Part shown: positions 24,929 through 36,565 of the stretch, one piece after another | How the letters are laid out: each line of letters begins with the position of its first letter | Position numbering within the stretch: position 1 is the first letter of the stretch | Assembly: GCA_021234155.1 (NCBI GenBank) | Contig: JAJEKV010000031.1 | Coordinates: forward strand, 5,406,748 to 5,470,747 | Length of the DNA: 64,000 bases | Reading direction: 5' to 3' | Source: Isoetes taiwanensis | Lineage: Eukaryota > Streptophyta > Lycopodiopsida > Isoetales > Isoetaceae | The notes under the pieces: generated by a model | Databases searched by the model: none | The model's input: the letters and a program-made list of their open reading frames with translations, nothing else | What the model was told of the DNA's origin: nothing | Position numbers and translations under genes: made by a program

Positions 24929-25084
24929 ATGGCGACCACTTTCGCTCCGGTGATGCAGAACTGGAGCTTCGGCTATGGCGCTGCTTCCGACCACGAATCC
25001 GCTCCATGCAGACTGCATGCCTTCGAGCTCTGCATGCTTATTCCGGCTTTTTGCATGTGCCAATGCATGCCTGCTTTCCTATAA
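24929..25084 (+). CDS. Small ORF (51 aa), possibly a captured first exon
   Basis: The ATG sits in a strong plant context (GCCATGGCG). The 51-codon frame starts MATTFAPVMQNWSFGYGAAS, and the surrounding 100 bp are richer in G+C than the neighbourhood, as in a genuine 5' exon. The frame closes at 25,084. No family is recognised. It lies inside the B-specific insertion, so it may have been carried in from another gene. It could also be chance. Confidence 0.25.
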   Translation: MATTFAPVMQNWSFGYGAASDHESAPCRLHAFELCMLIPAFCMCQCMPAFL

Positions 25085-25525
25085 ATCATAGATTTCCAAT
25101 TTGGCTTGGATTTCCAATAGAAAGAGATCACCCACCAACTGCGGGCGATGGAGTTAGGCGCTTGCATAAAAGGTAAAAGCACTCTTCTATTAATCATATA
25201 TCGTATGAAGATCTCTGACTACAGCTCTCTATAAAACAGGTAATCAACCTTTTGCAGCTGAACATAAGACTCTGGATTGTTTCGCACAGGCTGAACAGGA
25301 CCTTGTTGAAGAGCACTGAATCATTCCTGCTATCGTTTTCAGAGAAGTCCAGAGCTTTTCCTTGAAGTCAAGCATCGGAAGCCCAATCTAAACCATGATC
25401 ACCTTGGACTCAGCAATTAATGTATCTCTGTAATTTTATGCTCTTGATCCTTTGGTTATTTTCTTTGAATGATTCTAATCTGAAGATTTCCGCCTGCAGA
25501 TCCTTTTTTTTTTTAAATACCCTGT

Positions 25526-25723
25526 TTGGCTGAGCAAACAGTTGTTTTCCTTCTGATGACCATCTCTGATGCTGCTAACTTCAAGCTGAACTCTGTTATT
25601 GAGTCCGTTTACTTCAATCGGGGATCCATGGAGCTTAAGGATTTCTTCAAGATTTCACGACCCCATTCGCCGGAATACCTTTCGAGTCTACTTGAATCAA
25701 ATTTTAGAGCAAAAAATTCCTAG
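25526..25723 (+). other. Unrecognised ORF (65 aa) in the B-specific insertion
   Basis: The open frame contains VFLLMTISDAANFKLN and KISRPHSPEYLSSLLE. It follows a T-rich tract resembling a 3' splice region and reads like an exon. I do not recognise the family, and there is no second copy in the window. Confidence 0.2.
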
Positions 25724-28700
25724 AAGTCCAACAAGAATCCAGAACCAGCTACATCCTGAGCCAACTTCTCTCTGCCATGCCGGTAGGCGCGGAAGGGAGG
25801 GCAGAATCCGAGGTGTAGCAGGCTGATAATGGGGCTGGATGACCGAGCATTTACAGGCAGCAGCCAGTTTTTAGCAGTCATCAGCATATGCTAGGTATAT
25901 GCCAGCATATACTTGAATATGCCCACATACCCACATAAACGAGGGTTTGCCCCCCTAGGGGCAACCCAAAAACCATAGCCATTAAAAGTAAGGTATGCAT
26001 GCACACATGTTGTCTTTGAGCATATTAACATTTCTCCAACAAACACAAAGATGTGTGATCTAATCTCGTACATGTTATATTCAAAAAAAAAGGATTATCC
26101 ATTTATCCAGATTCAGATATCCAGATATCCAAATCATATTCAGATATGCATTTATCCAAGGATTTGAACCTTGTAAATCCAACTATTTGGCATGCAAAAT
26201 TTTAGAATCTTTTGAAGCAGAAAGAAGAATGAGTAGATTTTGAAGTTTGTTAGGATTCTAGTACTTCAATGTTGAAGATATTCAAACTCAGTGGTTATAA
26301 ATTCATGAATTGACCTGCAAGACCTGCTATGCAGAATGTTAGATCACAAACAGACGACAATTGGTCTTGGGGCCTTAAAGGTAGATAGATAGCAAAGCCA
26401 CTACGTATAGATAGATAGCAAAGCCTTCAGCTTTCCTTGAATTTTTGTTGCCATTAACCACATTAGTTACATAGAGGCGTTTGGCAGATAAGCAATAACC
26501 TGCAAAAGAGGAGCTACCACATGCAGCTAAAGGAGGACACGAATTTATGCATACATCGGCTATGCTTGTCCCCTTTGCTCCAAGATCTGCACAAACAACG
26601 ATCATTTCATTAAATAAGATACATACATGTAAGCTAACCATGAAGAATTGAAAATACAATCCACACATAAAGTGTGATGTCATTCAACACATAAGCAAAA
26701 CTTGGCATCCATTAGCAATGCAGAACTCCAAATCATGACTCTGAAAACACAGAGTAAAAATGTAAAAGCATGACTTACTATTGGGGCAGATGCTTACACT
26801 CATTTATTGTAAAAGCATGACTTATTATTGGGGCAGATGCTTACACTCATTTATTTCTGTTAGACTAAGATTTTCTTCCTGCCCTCAAGAAAGCTGCATT
26901 CAAAACCTTGGAAGTGGGCAAGCAAATTTGAATAGACAAACCAAGCTAACAGAAGTCGTGAACTACAGGCATCTGGCATAGCTGAGGATTGCAAAATCCT
27001 GCATTTAGTTCATCGTATACTATGTATTCTCATAAGATTTAGGCTTAACAATTACCTGATGCAGCAACATGGGCTTAAAGCCGAACCTGAGTGCCCACAC
27101 AAAGGCAGAGATGGAACTTTGTTAGAAAGATGGATAACTTAAAGCTTTAAAACTATTGCTTGGTAGAAAGAAAATAATATGAAATGATCTAAAGCAAGAC
27201 GAACTCTCAAGACAAAATCTGAAATGTGCAATATTTGTTACGTAGGCCCCTTGTTCTAAATCTGCAATAGCTAAAAAAAAGGATTAGATCTACCTGTTTC
27301 CTCTGAACACGATTTCCGTTTAACAGAATATCCCTGTAGACCTGAGCAAACGAACCTCTAAATGAGAGGAACAATTACAAAAACTCTTAAATGCAGGAAA
27401 AAACATAAGCATGGAGTCCTAACATAAGCATGAACTCAAAAATGGAAGGGGGAAGAGGATAATGGAAGGAAAAAATCGTGAAAAAAAAGATCTGAAATGC
27501 AGGTCTACGAAGCAACCCATCCGAGGTAATGGCAAGCCAAAGTGCTGCATCGCTGCCGAGTGCAAAGGAAAAAACTGTATGCAAGTTCCATCTGCCATAA
27601 TCGGGACGGAAGAAAAGAAATCCGGATGCAAGTTCCGTCCACCATCATCAATCCTTACTGCTGCATAGTAACCAAAAACCTAGTTGCTGCATGCAATGGG
27701 CCTGCCAGCGGGTCTCCAGAATCAAAGTTTTGGCTGCAAAAGCTTTAAAAAATTTGAGATATGGAGTTCCGGTTTGAAGATTGTGTGTCCGCCTTTGCCA
27801 TTGTTCATTAAACCGAGGAAGGAAAAAATGGACAGATTAATCTGAACGGCACCATAATTACATGCCGGCTCCTCTTTGCTCCTGCCGCCATGATAGCCGT
27901 TTAAGAAAGAAACAGAGCGTTAAGAACAGTGGGAGGGTGAAGCTTGCCGGAAAAAAGAGGTGTGGCCAGGAAACAATTTTTTGCTTCCAGAAGTCACACC
28001 CTAAAAAGGGCACACCGGCATCAGCAAGACACCCCAAAAACTTTTTAAGTAAGTAGATGCATTATAAGAGAACAGGTGCAATATAATTTTTCAGGCATCC
28101 AGGGTTTTCCCATGGCAAAATTACTTAAGCCTACCACATAGCTTCTGATGGAAACTCACCCAGGAATTATGTCCCTCACCCCAAGCAACAATAGCATGGT
28201 CTTCCATACTCCATACTTGCACCAAATCATCTTCTCCTCCTGTTAAAACGTACTTCCCATCTGGACTGAGAAATATGAATGACAAACAGTATACTCTATT
28301 AATCAGATGTGCTTAATACGCTTGCAGCTGCACATTGAAACTCATTAATATAATCCTATGCGAATGACATTTCGCAAATAACTTTTCTTTTTGAAAGGCT
28401 GCAGATGACAACAACATGGGGGAGAAAGTTACATATCATGGTGAGTAAAAGTTTGGTGCAGGATAAAATGACAATAATATTTTAAGGATTATGTATGCAC
28501 ACCATTTTGGCAGCAGAAAAGGTGTAGGATTTTAATCACTGAGAAAACTTGAGAACTTCAACAGTAAGATAAGAATTCTTCTCTTCATGAAGTATTCAAA
28601 GTCAAAGGGTGCAGAATTGAACTAAAATACAAGGAGCCTGAAAATCTTTCAAATGTTCCCTTGCGTCCTCAAGTAAAATTGGCTATCAAGTTGCATTTGC

Positions 28701-30189
28701 TCAATGCTTGCCTAACCTCAAGTCATTTTAGCAGAACTTCATTCATCTAAATTTTGCAACAAAAAACTTAACAAGAATGGCTTCAGGATATGTTCTTATC
28801 TTCAATTTGACACAATAAAACAGCTAAGGCAACAGTGGTGTTTAACACAGCAGCTAAGACTCTGGTTTCCAAGCTTATGCTCAGAAATCTCTTCAATTAT
28901 AGAAACATGCATGGTGAACACTTAACAAAACTTCGGACAGGCACATGAAAGAAATGTTATAACAGATGTACATACCTCCATGCACAACAAAGTAAGGCAC
29001 CGAAGTAGCTTTGCCCCCACAAACCACCTTCTCCGTGGCATAATCAAATATTGTCAAATAGCCTGCATGCATATAGGCTTAGATGATGAAAGATGGTGGT
29101 TCCTTACAAACAGTTGAACAAAAATGCATACCATTCCTCCCAATTGTAGCCAAAAAAGCCCCGTCTGCAGAAAACGCAAGGCCATTAATGGACCCTTAGC
29201 ATATGTGCCATCTTGCAATTGGGTTGCTCTGCCAAGTAAGTAAAACAAGCCACAAACAACTTATTTCTTCAACAAAATATTGGCAAACCTAGAAAGAACC
29301 ATGGAACTCAACTGAAAACTGAGCAGGATCTTTGACAGGTGGAAAGGAAACATCTCCACTTGCATCTTTGCTCTGAAAAATATGTAATACATCAAACGAC
29401 TTATTCATATTAAATTCTTACTAATCTGCAATGGAGACACAACAGGAGAGTGGAGAACAAACTCCAAATGCTTCTTGGACACTGGCACAAAAGGACAAAC
29501 AACAAGACATGAAGAGGAGACATATACTTCTAGATAAATTTGTGCTAAGCATCATATGTGCTTCTTTTACAATTATGAAAACAAATTCCCACTTGATACT
29601 TCTAGTTATAGACAGAACTGCATGCCCTATAATTGTTGATCAATCCTCAAAATTCCAATACCTTAAACATGCTACACTTAAAGCCACTAATGCATGACCT
29701 TACATTGAAGGAAATTACTTCAGTGGGTTACCTTATCATAGAAATAGAGATTACCACCTGCATGAGCAACTGCAAAGAGGCCTTCACTATGGGGTACCCA
29801 TACAATCGCAATGCATCGGCTGTGAAACATCACATAAAGCATAATCAAACAGCATATCTTTGCACACAAGCTACTGACTTTCATTTCATGTGTCCTACAT
29901 GAAGGCAATCGAATGATTGGTAAAGCCACACAATGCATATGTCGGCACTCCTATTAATAATCAGGGAAGTCACTACTATTAATAGTCAGGGAAGTCACTA
30001 GATACAGTGCGCTACATCATGCTTGATAATAACTGTACTTACACCCTATACAATCAGAGGATGCAACATACCTACTGTTAAGAGAACTCTCTTTATTATA
30101 GTGCATTGCGCCAATTAGTTTCTTTCCAGGATCCTGTAGTGCCAATATTAAGGCTTTGAGGATCCAAGAATAGAAGGGTTGTTTGTTGT

Positions 30190-30654
30190 TGTCTGTGGAC
30201 CAGACGGGTTGGTCAAGAACAGCCTGAGCAGTAAGGTCATTTTTAGCACAGGCTAATACCTGGTCAAGGTCAAGCTTATCTTGAGTTTGTGTAACAAGGT
30301 ATCCCAAAGGGTCTTGGGGGACGACAGGCAGCCAGCAAAAACCAAGGCTGCTTTGTTTTCCATCCCAACTTTGGCTGCCCCAAACTAATTGAAAATTCAC
30401 TGCATTTGCTACTGCTGAAGACCCTGAATTTTGCCTTACAACAACAGCATTTCCTGGATTGATTACAGAGGTTGGCTGTGAATAGTATCATATACAATGA
30501 AATCCTTCTGTGATGTTAACATGCAATCTTGCTCCCTGTCCATCTGAACCCCCTTCAAAGCTTTTCCGCACCACTTGGAACGTATTAACTTGTTGAAGAT
30601 CAAGCTCGCCGATGTTTATGGTTCCGGTGCCAAATGCAAATGCAGTACACCCAC
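30190..30654 (-). pseudogene. DUF946/VPS62-like fragment, unit B
   Basis: After the ETHE1 exon-2 splice donor (GAAG|GTGGGT), the minus strand reads [19 protein letters not shown], then ARLHVNITEGFHC, a TGA stop where the family has Gly, YYSQP, LVWGSQSWDGKQSSLGFCW and DLDQVLACAKNDLTAQA. This is the order seen in plant VPS62-like (DUF946) proteins. The longest uninterrupted frame (30,017-30,400) runs on into the start of the WDR20-like piece (LQDPGKK), so the two are physically fused. The fragment is too short and interrupted to make the full protein. Confidence 0.8.
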
Positions 30655-30980
30655 CTTCAGAAGCCCTGTTCCAGTCACGTGATCTGCATGGACATGTGTG
30701 TTCAATGCATACTCTAGCATCAGTCCAAGCTCTTTAATTAGATTCAAGCCTCTATCTACCGTCTTGTCAACCGGGTCAATCACCTGCAAATTCAAAATAC
30801 TGAAAAGTAAATGTCCAATTCAAAAGTGTCTAAATCATGAGCGTCTAATGCAATTGGGGGAAACAATACCAGAGCAGGCTTCTCAGGATCGCTAAGATCT
30901 GCAAGTAAATAGGTGTAAGTGCTGGATTCCTTTTCAAAAAGCTGGCTGAATAACAGAGTTGGTGCTTGTTGGCCTGCCAT
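30655..30980 (-). pseudogene. ETHE1: ETHE1 (persulfide dioxygenase) first two exons, unit B
   Basis: Exon 1 (30,870-30,980, 37 codons) starts [20 protein letters not shown]. Exon 2 (30,655-30,783, 43 codons) has [19 protein letters not shown] and the metallo-beta-lactamase metal motif [13 protein letters not shown]. Splice signals are present: GT after GCTCTG, and AG before the second exon's Val codon. ETHE1 is the mitochondrial Fe(II) dioxygenase that oxidises glutathione persulfide. Both exons are open here, unlike A (frameshift) and C (stop), but the rest of the enzyme, including its other iron ligands, is missing and is replaced by VPS62-like sequence. Transcribed protein, if any, would be about 80 residues plus a foreign tail. 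Confidence 0.85.
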
Positions 30981-31536
30981 TTGGAGCAATTTCTTTTCTC
31001 TCTAGTTCTCTGGAAATGGCGAATGCAAGAGGCAAAAAGATGCAAAAAGATGCAAGCGAAAGAGGAAGTGGCATACCTAGACGCTGGGCGAAGGCAAGGC
31101 TGCCGGAACTCTGCCTCTGCTATGGTGGCGGCATTGTTTGTTCTTGTCTTCAAAAGGATTAAAATAAAATATCAAGCACAATATTAAGGTATTAGGGTAT
31201 ATTTCCTTTTTTATCAAATATATAAAGCATATAATATAATTCTTAGGGTATAAGTGTTTAGGGAGTCGATGGCGCTCCATTGAGGTATGAATTTGTTTTT
31301 AGTGCCGCCTTTCTAATATTTTGCTATTACTAAGGATTTAGCTATTACTAAGGTTTGCACTCTTCTTCCACATATATTGCAAGCAATAGGAAGCAAGTAT
31401 TCAAAGTACTTTCCTTTTGATTCCATCCTTATTCCTTTGCTCCTTATAATACACGTCTGATGTTTGTTCCAAACAGGGCCGTTTAACGAAGCCATGAGGA
31501 TAGAAAACCTTATAAGAAATTTTGGTTCTATTACAA

Positions 31537-31622
31537 AATAGAAGAAGAGAGCACTCAGATTGGGGAGCAATTTATATATTGGAGCATAAATTGCTCCTTA
31601 ATCTGAGGGCTTCTCTTCTTCT
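31537..31622. ncRNA. Conserved stem-loop, possible small-RNA hairpin (unit B)
   Basis: This is the B copy of the hairpin at 13,164-13,250, with the same 36-nt arms and a loop around TATTGGAGC. Arm pairing is kept despite substitutions in the neighbourhood. Confidence 0.4.
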
Positions 31623-32004
31623 AGATGTAACATGACTAAGATTCAATATAAGATTTTTGGTTCATTTACGATATCGACGACACGCCTGGATAACCATTGA
31701 GGTATGTTTGTAAATTTGTTTTTAGTGCCTCATTTTAGTCTTAACTCATATGCATGGTATTTTCCGCCATCTTTGCACTTGATATGGGATAACCTTCCAC
31801 TGGAGTTACATCATATAGTTATGATTATTATGGAGCATATGGTTGATCCTTATCCTTGTTTTGTTTTGTTTCTTGGTTGAATTAACATATTTGAATTATC
31901 AAATAGCAAATGAAGTATACACAATAAAATGAAGGACCAAGTTGAAGTCTTAACTTATATGCATGCACTTAGAGTATTTTCCGCCATCTTTGCACTTGAT
32001 CGGG

Positions 32005-32559
32005 GTCTTTGATTGTCATAGTAAGAGGTCCAAATTTCTGTGCAATTTAAGTAAGAAGAAAATGAAACAACAAAGTATATCTCCTCAAACCAGAGCTTGG
32101 AATTGTTCATTATAATACAACCCAATACCAATCTTGATAGAGAAAGCACTTGATGATACGACTTTCTTGCGAAATTACAGGGATTACAATGTTGAGCCTA
32201 ATTGAGAGAGATTTTGAGCGCCGACAGTCGGCAGAAGGTATGAATCCGTATGAAAAAGGCCAAGCTTCAAGATCATCCATGGTCAATATGACCACGGTCA
32301 AGGTCTTGAAGCTTGGCCATTTTTACGCGGATTCATACCTTCTGCCAAATGTCGGCGCTCAAAATCTCTCTCAATAATTGTAATCCCTATAATTTTGCAA
32401 GAAAGCCGTATCATCAAGTGCTTTCTTTATCAAGATTGGTATTGGGTTGGATTATAATGAACAATTCCAAGCTCTGGTTTGAGGAGATATACTTTGTTTC
32501 GTTTCCTTCTTACCTAAATTGCGCAAAAATTTGGACCTCTTACTATAACAATCAAAGAC
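32005..32559. repeat. Near-perfect 555-bp inverted repeat (palindrome)
   Basis: The left arm starts GTCTTTGATTGTCATAGTAA and the right arm ends with its near-complement. The arms, about 275 nt each, match over almost their whole length and meet with practically no loop near 32,285 (TGGTCAATATGACCA). Mismatches are scattered and few. It is absent from A and C. A transcript would form a long double-stranded hairpin. It may be a foldback element or a young inverted duplication of an unidentified sequence. No frame in the arms matches a protein I know. Confidence 0.85.
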
Positions 32560-32778
32560 GTCGAATTAGCATATTTTGGATTTGTCAGCAAAAATCTTGG
32601 CTCTTCCACGATCTGATAAAAATCCAAGCAGACTAAGCTCTCGTAGTAGTAATCCCTCACACAAAAATGATTTCATATTGAATCCTTACATCTATCAGGT
32701 ATTAGACCTGAATATAGAATGTCCACAGCTTTTATCTCAGAAATAAATTATGATCTCATAAACAGAAAGTACTATAGG

Positions 32779-33469
32779 CAGGGATCAAAATTCAAAATAA
32801 ACAAGGTTATATACTGCAAACCTACTTACATAATTTGGTTTTCCAATGTAAACCATCTTCAAAAATATGGTTTTCAACCTCTTCTACGACGAGTACTAGA
32901 CCATGTCTCAAGTACATCATCCCAGTTGATATCCTTCCGGAATACAGGAGCTTTAAAGCAATGTGCTCTTAGCCATACAAAGAAATAAGAATGAGTGGAT
33001 CTGGAAGAAATGATGCTGCTGCAAGAATAGGTGCCTGTCAATGCCAAAGAGCAAATCATTATACTTATATAACCCATTTTACTCCGTCGTTCCATCTTCC
33101 AGGTCGCTGCCAGCGAAAATTGATGCATAAATTTGTATCTGCAGATCGCTATGATGAGCGGACTTGATGCGGATCAACAAATTATGGACACTGGCCTGAG
33201 ATGGGCGCCAAGAATTGGGGCAAAACAAGGATGATTGGGAAAAAAAAGGGTCTATCCATTATAATTATATAATTGCTATAAATAAAACTTATATTAGTCC
33301 CTTCTTTTAAAATGGAATATTCAAGGAATATTCCTGAAAACCATTCTCAAAAATCGGTTTTCAGATGTAAACCTTGTCCAATAATTTGATTTTCAGATGC
33401 AAACCAATAGCTAAATGTTGGTAGTCTGTGCAACCCAATCAACCCAATTGGGTTGCAATTTTGCTCCTT
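32779..33469. mobile_element. MULE-like nonautonomous element, copy 1
   Basis: The 691-bp element runs from CAGGGATCAAAATTC to TTTTGCTCCTT. It is flanked by TACTATAGG (32,770-32,778) and GACTATAGG (33,470-33,478), which agree in 8 of 9 bases. A second copy at 47,036-48,391 has a perfect 9-bp flank duplication. Duplications of 8-9 bp are typical of Mutator-like elements. The interior contains an open minus-strand frame (32,874-33,128, with APVFRKDINWDDVLETW) that is nearly identical in copy 2. I do not recognise it; it may be captured. Confidence 0.7.
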
Positions 33470-34679
33470 GACTATAGGAAGGACCAAGTTGAAGTAGCAA
33501 GAAGTCGTTTGGGGAATCCTCGGATGCAAGGTACGCTTGTGAATTAGTTTTCCATCTTATGGTATGGTTTTAGATGGTTTTGCTACCCATTCCTTGCCAT
33601 GGACATTCCTTGCCATGTCTAAATTCAAGATACATTCCACAAAACCATTGCCAATAAATTAGTAAGTTGCAAGAGGCTTTTGCTCAATGGATCCTTTAAA
33701 TAAATAATCTTCAGATATTCCATAACACCCTTGCCAATAGAATTGTGGTTTATTAGATTGATGAAATGGCATCGTTCATCTTTACTAGTCTTAAATATAG
33801 CTCCATTGTGGAAAGCTATTAAGCTTTAAGTCCCTATTACAATTCATATTACAAGAATTTGATGTCAAAACAAGCTTCCTTAGGTGTGGACATGGATTTT
33901 CTTGTTAACGAAAACCTACATCAAAGATTTGCAAATGATGAGTTCAAGTTTTAAGGCATTTTGCAGCATCTATGGGGAAATTTAGCAGATTTAGATGATT
34001 TTCTCCTCCTTTGACATTATCTGTCAAAACTGTTCATCTTTAAAGCCAATAATATGGAGTAGCCTTCAAGTTCAAATATGTAGTAGAGCAAAGAAACAGA
34101 TTATTGGTCATTGGTCATCGATCCAGAGCTTAGAATTTCATTGATCATTCAAAAGGCAACGTTGATTATGATCAATAGAGTTCTAAGTTCTAAACGAATG
34201 ATTGATTATCTATTTTCCTGATTTTTTATCTTTGCTACAGATTTCAACTTGAAGGTTGATGTATACCACTGGCTTTCAAGATAAAACATGTCTAGTAGAT
34301 GGTGCCATGGGGAGCAATAAGAATTCTAAAACTACTAAAATCACCCATGGATGCTGCAAAATGCCTAAAATGAACTCAACATTTGCAAAATTCTCTGAAC
34401 AAGGTCTTTGACATCAGAATCCTAGAGCCCCTCACAATAAAATACCTAGAAAAGTCTAGCTTGATATCACATTCTTGTAATATCAGTTGTTTAAAGAAAA
34501 AATTTCATTTCCAAATCTAAGATTGCAAGAAGCTCTTCCTCAGTGGATCCTTCGAATATATACCCTTCAGACATTCTACAAAACCATTGCAATAAATCAT
34601 AAGACCGTAAGAAACTAGATTCTATCTAACTTTTAGCCAGCAACTATATGCTTATTGAGTTTCTCCATATGCTGCTCCA

Positions 34680-35590
34680 ATGCTAAGTTACTCCAATGCC
34701 CATCTCAAAGCTTTCCGACATATATTGCCCTTGACTATCCTTGATAAATTGGGTGAGTTAGGGAGTCAAAGTATTAGAAAATGGATCTTGCTTTCTTTCT
34801 AGTAACAACGTCGCCTCGATTATCTAAGAGGATTGAATACTTTGTAGTTTTAAAGATTCTCTGTTTATATCTAAGGTCACTCTTAGCATTATGCATAAGA
34901 TAGGAAGAGACCTTATATAAGAACATAGAATCCTTAAGCCTAGAAAGTTTTAGTTCTCTGGGACAATGGAAAGATATTGTTTAGAAAGAAAGCCAAATCC
35001 AATTTCTAGTATTTCACTGTCTAAGTTGCTCCAATGCTCATCTCAAAGCTTTCTGACATATATTGCCCTTGACTATCCTTGATAAATTGGGTGAGTTAGG
35101 GAGTCAAAGTATTAGAAAATGGATCTTGCTTTCTTTCTAGTAACAACGTCGCCTCAATTATCTAAGAGGATTAAATACTTTGTAGTTTTAAGGATTCTCT
35201 GTTTATATCTAAGGTCACTCTTAGCATTATGCATAAGATAAGAAGAGAACCTTATATAAGAACATAGAATCCTTAAGACTAGAAAGTTTTAGTTCTCTGG
35301 GACAATGGAGGGATATTGTGTTTAGAAAGAAAGCCAAATCCAATTTCTAGTATTTGACTGTCTAAGTTGCTCCAATGCTCATCTCAAAGCTTTCTGACAT
35401 ATATTGCCCTTGACTATCCTTGATAAATTAGGTGAGTTAGGGAGTCAAAGTTTTAGAAAATGGATCTTGCTTTCTTTCTAGTAACGACATCGCCTCGATT
35501 ATCCAAGAGGATTGATTACTTTGTAGTTTTAAGGATTCTCTGTTTATATCTATGGTCACTCCTAGCATTATGCATTTTGGATTAGCAATT
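34680..35590. repeat. 360-bp tandem array, unit B part 1
   Basis: About two and a half units with the same sequence blocks as the A array. The array is cut at about 35,590 by an insertion and resumes at about 36,565. Confidence 0.8.
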
Positions 35591-36565
35591 ATGAGGACTT
35601 TGTGTTCAAGTCTCTCTTTAGACATTTAGGGGGGGATTATATGTCCCTATGGTTGATACTACCTATCTATCTATTTATCTATCTATCTTAAAGGATTCTA
35701 GGCTAATCCTTAATGATGAAGACAAGACTTTGATATGCCAACATGCAAGACTTTGACATGGCACTATGCATGTGCAAGACTTTGATATGGCACTATGCAT
35801 GACGATGAAAAGAATCCATCATTAGTATAGACTAATGGGGTGATCCTGCAAGAAAGCATCATCATTGCCAAACATTTAATAAATTTGTTAATTAATTTAT
35901 AGCCTCAAACCTTTTAGAATAATGTCAATTAAATGCCACTTGTGATTAGCGCTTCATTGCCATAAGATACTCTTAAGAACAGACTAGAAGCCTTTATCTT
36001 AACAAAGTAAGGTCATATCGGATATAGATAAGACCTTAATGACGAAGACAAAACTTTGATATGCCACTATGCATGTCGGCGGTTTGAAGTGAATTACATG
36101 GCAAGGTACATTTGAATTCATAAAAAATGTACGCATAATGTCAGGGCATATTGGAAATTGAGCTCACGAGGTAAATAACAATATGTTGCCCTATGGCCGA
36201 TTAAACTTAAGAAGTCATTTTGCTTTGAAGTCGCATTTAATTAAAGTGGGTTACATGCGATTCTCATTTATTTTTGGAACCCTGTTATTTTACAAAAAAA
36301 AGACATGCGAAAAGTGTTCGGCCTCTATAACTATCCAAAATTTGAGTATTTCTGTGTTAGGATATTTCATTACACATTTAAAACATTATAGTTCAAAAAG
36401 AATTTTTATTAATAAATGAGATAGTTATACTGTATTTTACATTGGACGAAGAGACCATGGCGGTCTTACTGTCACTATAGTTACATCATCATGGTAGGTG
36501 TTCCACCTTACAGGAAGAACTTGTGGGGCTTCTTCTTGCCTTCTGTAAGCTCTGAAGGTAACCTG
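35590..36565. mobile_element. About 980-bp insertion in the B array
   Basis: The stretch separates two parts of the 360-bp array and is not found in A or C. It contains a TATC/ATCT microsatellite (35,665-35,690), short tandem repeats around AAGACTTTGATATGCCA and CACTATGCATG (35,724-35,810, echoed at 36,045-36,075) and a small unrecognised ORF (36,183-36,419). No terminal structure is clear. Confidence 0.5.

Larger units (their letters stand above)
24373..26008. mobile_element. 1.6-kb insertion specific to unit B
   Basis: The sequence is absent from the matching point in A (about 7,371). No target duplication is evident. It carries a tRNA-like stretch near its left end, a small GC-richer ORF (24,929-25,084), an unrecognised ORF (25,526-25,723) and, near its right end, the palindromic module GGTTTGCCCC/GGGGCAACC preceded by GCATATGC/GCATATAC repeats, related to 16,740-16,860. 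Lack of a target duplication plus gene-like pieces would fit a Helitron, but the canonical ends are not clear. Confidence 0.55.
21897..30145 (-). pseudogene. WDR20/creC-like WD40-repeat pseudogene, unit B
   Basis: This is the best copy. Exons on the minus strand are about 30,095-30,145 (LQDPGKKLIGAMHYNKE), 29,732-29,825 (VWVPHSEGLFAVAHAGG), 29,314-29,372 (KDASGDVSFPPVKDPAQFS), 29,132-29,228 (SNPIARWHIC, stop, GSIN, then FLATIGRN), 28,976-29,062 (YLTIFDYATEKVVCGGK), 28,160-28,265 ([18 protein letters not shown]), 22,415-22,489 (DPYWISPGETTYRFGSVGQ) and 21,897-22,265 (DTQLLLWDLAMDEVVVPLRR to the C-terminus). Splice sites GTGAGT, GTATAC and GTATGC are visible. In-frame stops replace a Gln (CAA to TAA) and a Trp (TGG to TGA), and a third lies before RVHPEPLSG. 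The N-terminal exons are missing. The intron between the sixth and seventh exons is 5.6 kb long and contains a separate insertion. Confidence 0.88.
31949..33478. mobile_element. Composite 1.5-kb insertion, unit B
   Basis: In A the sequence GAAGGACCAAGTTGAAGT runs straight into AGCAAGAAG. In B that 18-mer occurs twice (31,931-31,948 and about 33,477-33,495), enclosing a partial repeat of nearby unit sequence (31,949-32,000), a 555-bp palindrome, about 220 bp of unrecognised DNA and a MULE-like element. Sequential insertions with a local duplication explain the arrangement best. Confidence 0.6.

Noticed and set aside
28973-29245. Stops in WDR20-like exons explained by RNA editing (U-to-C) as in some seed-free plants
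   Set aside because: That editing acts on organelle transcripts; these exons are nuclear-type, and C-to-T decay of a methylated pseudogene is simpler.
21897-30145. Functional WDR20-like gene
   Set aside because: The N-terminal exons are missing, three in-frame stops are visible even in the best copy, and the frame is not kept between two of the exons.
30655-30980. Working ETHE1 enzyme gene in unit B
   Set aside because: Exons 1 and 2 are open, but the rest of the metallo-beta-lactamase fold and its other iron ligands are replaced by unrelated sequence.
33347-33529. Many short ORFs on both strands as genes
   Set aside because: Most open frames of 60-90 codons have no family match, overlap better-supported features in other frames, or fall in repeats.
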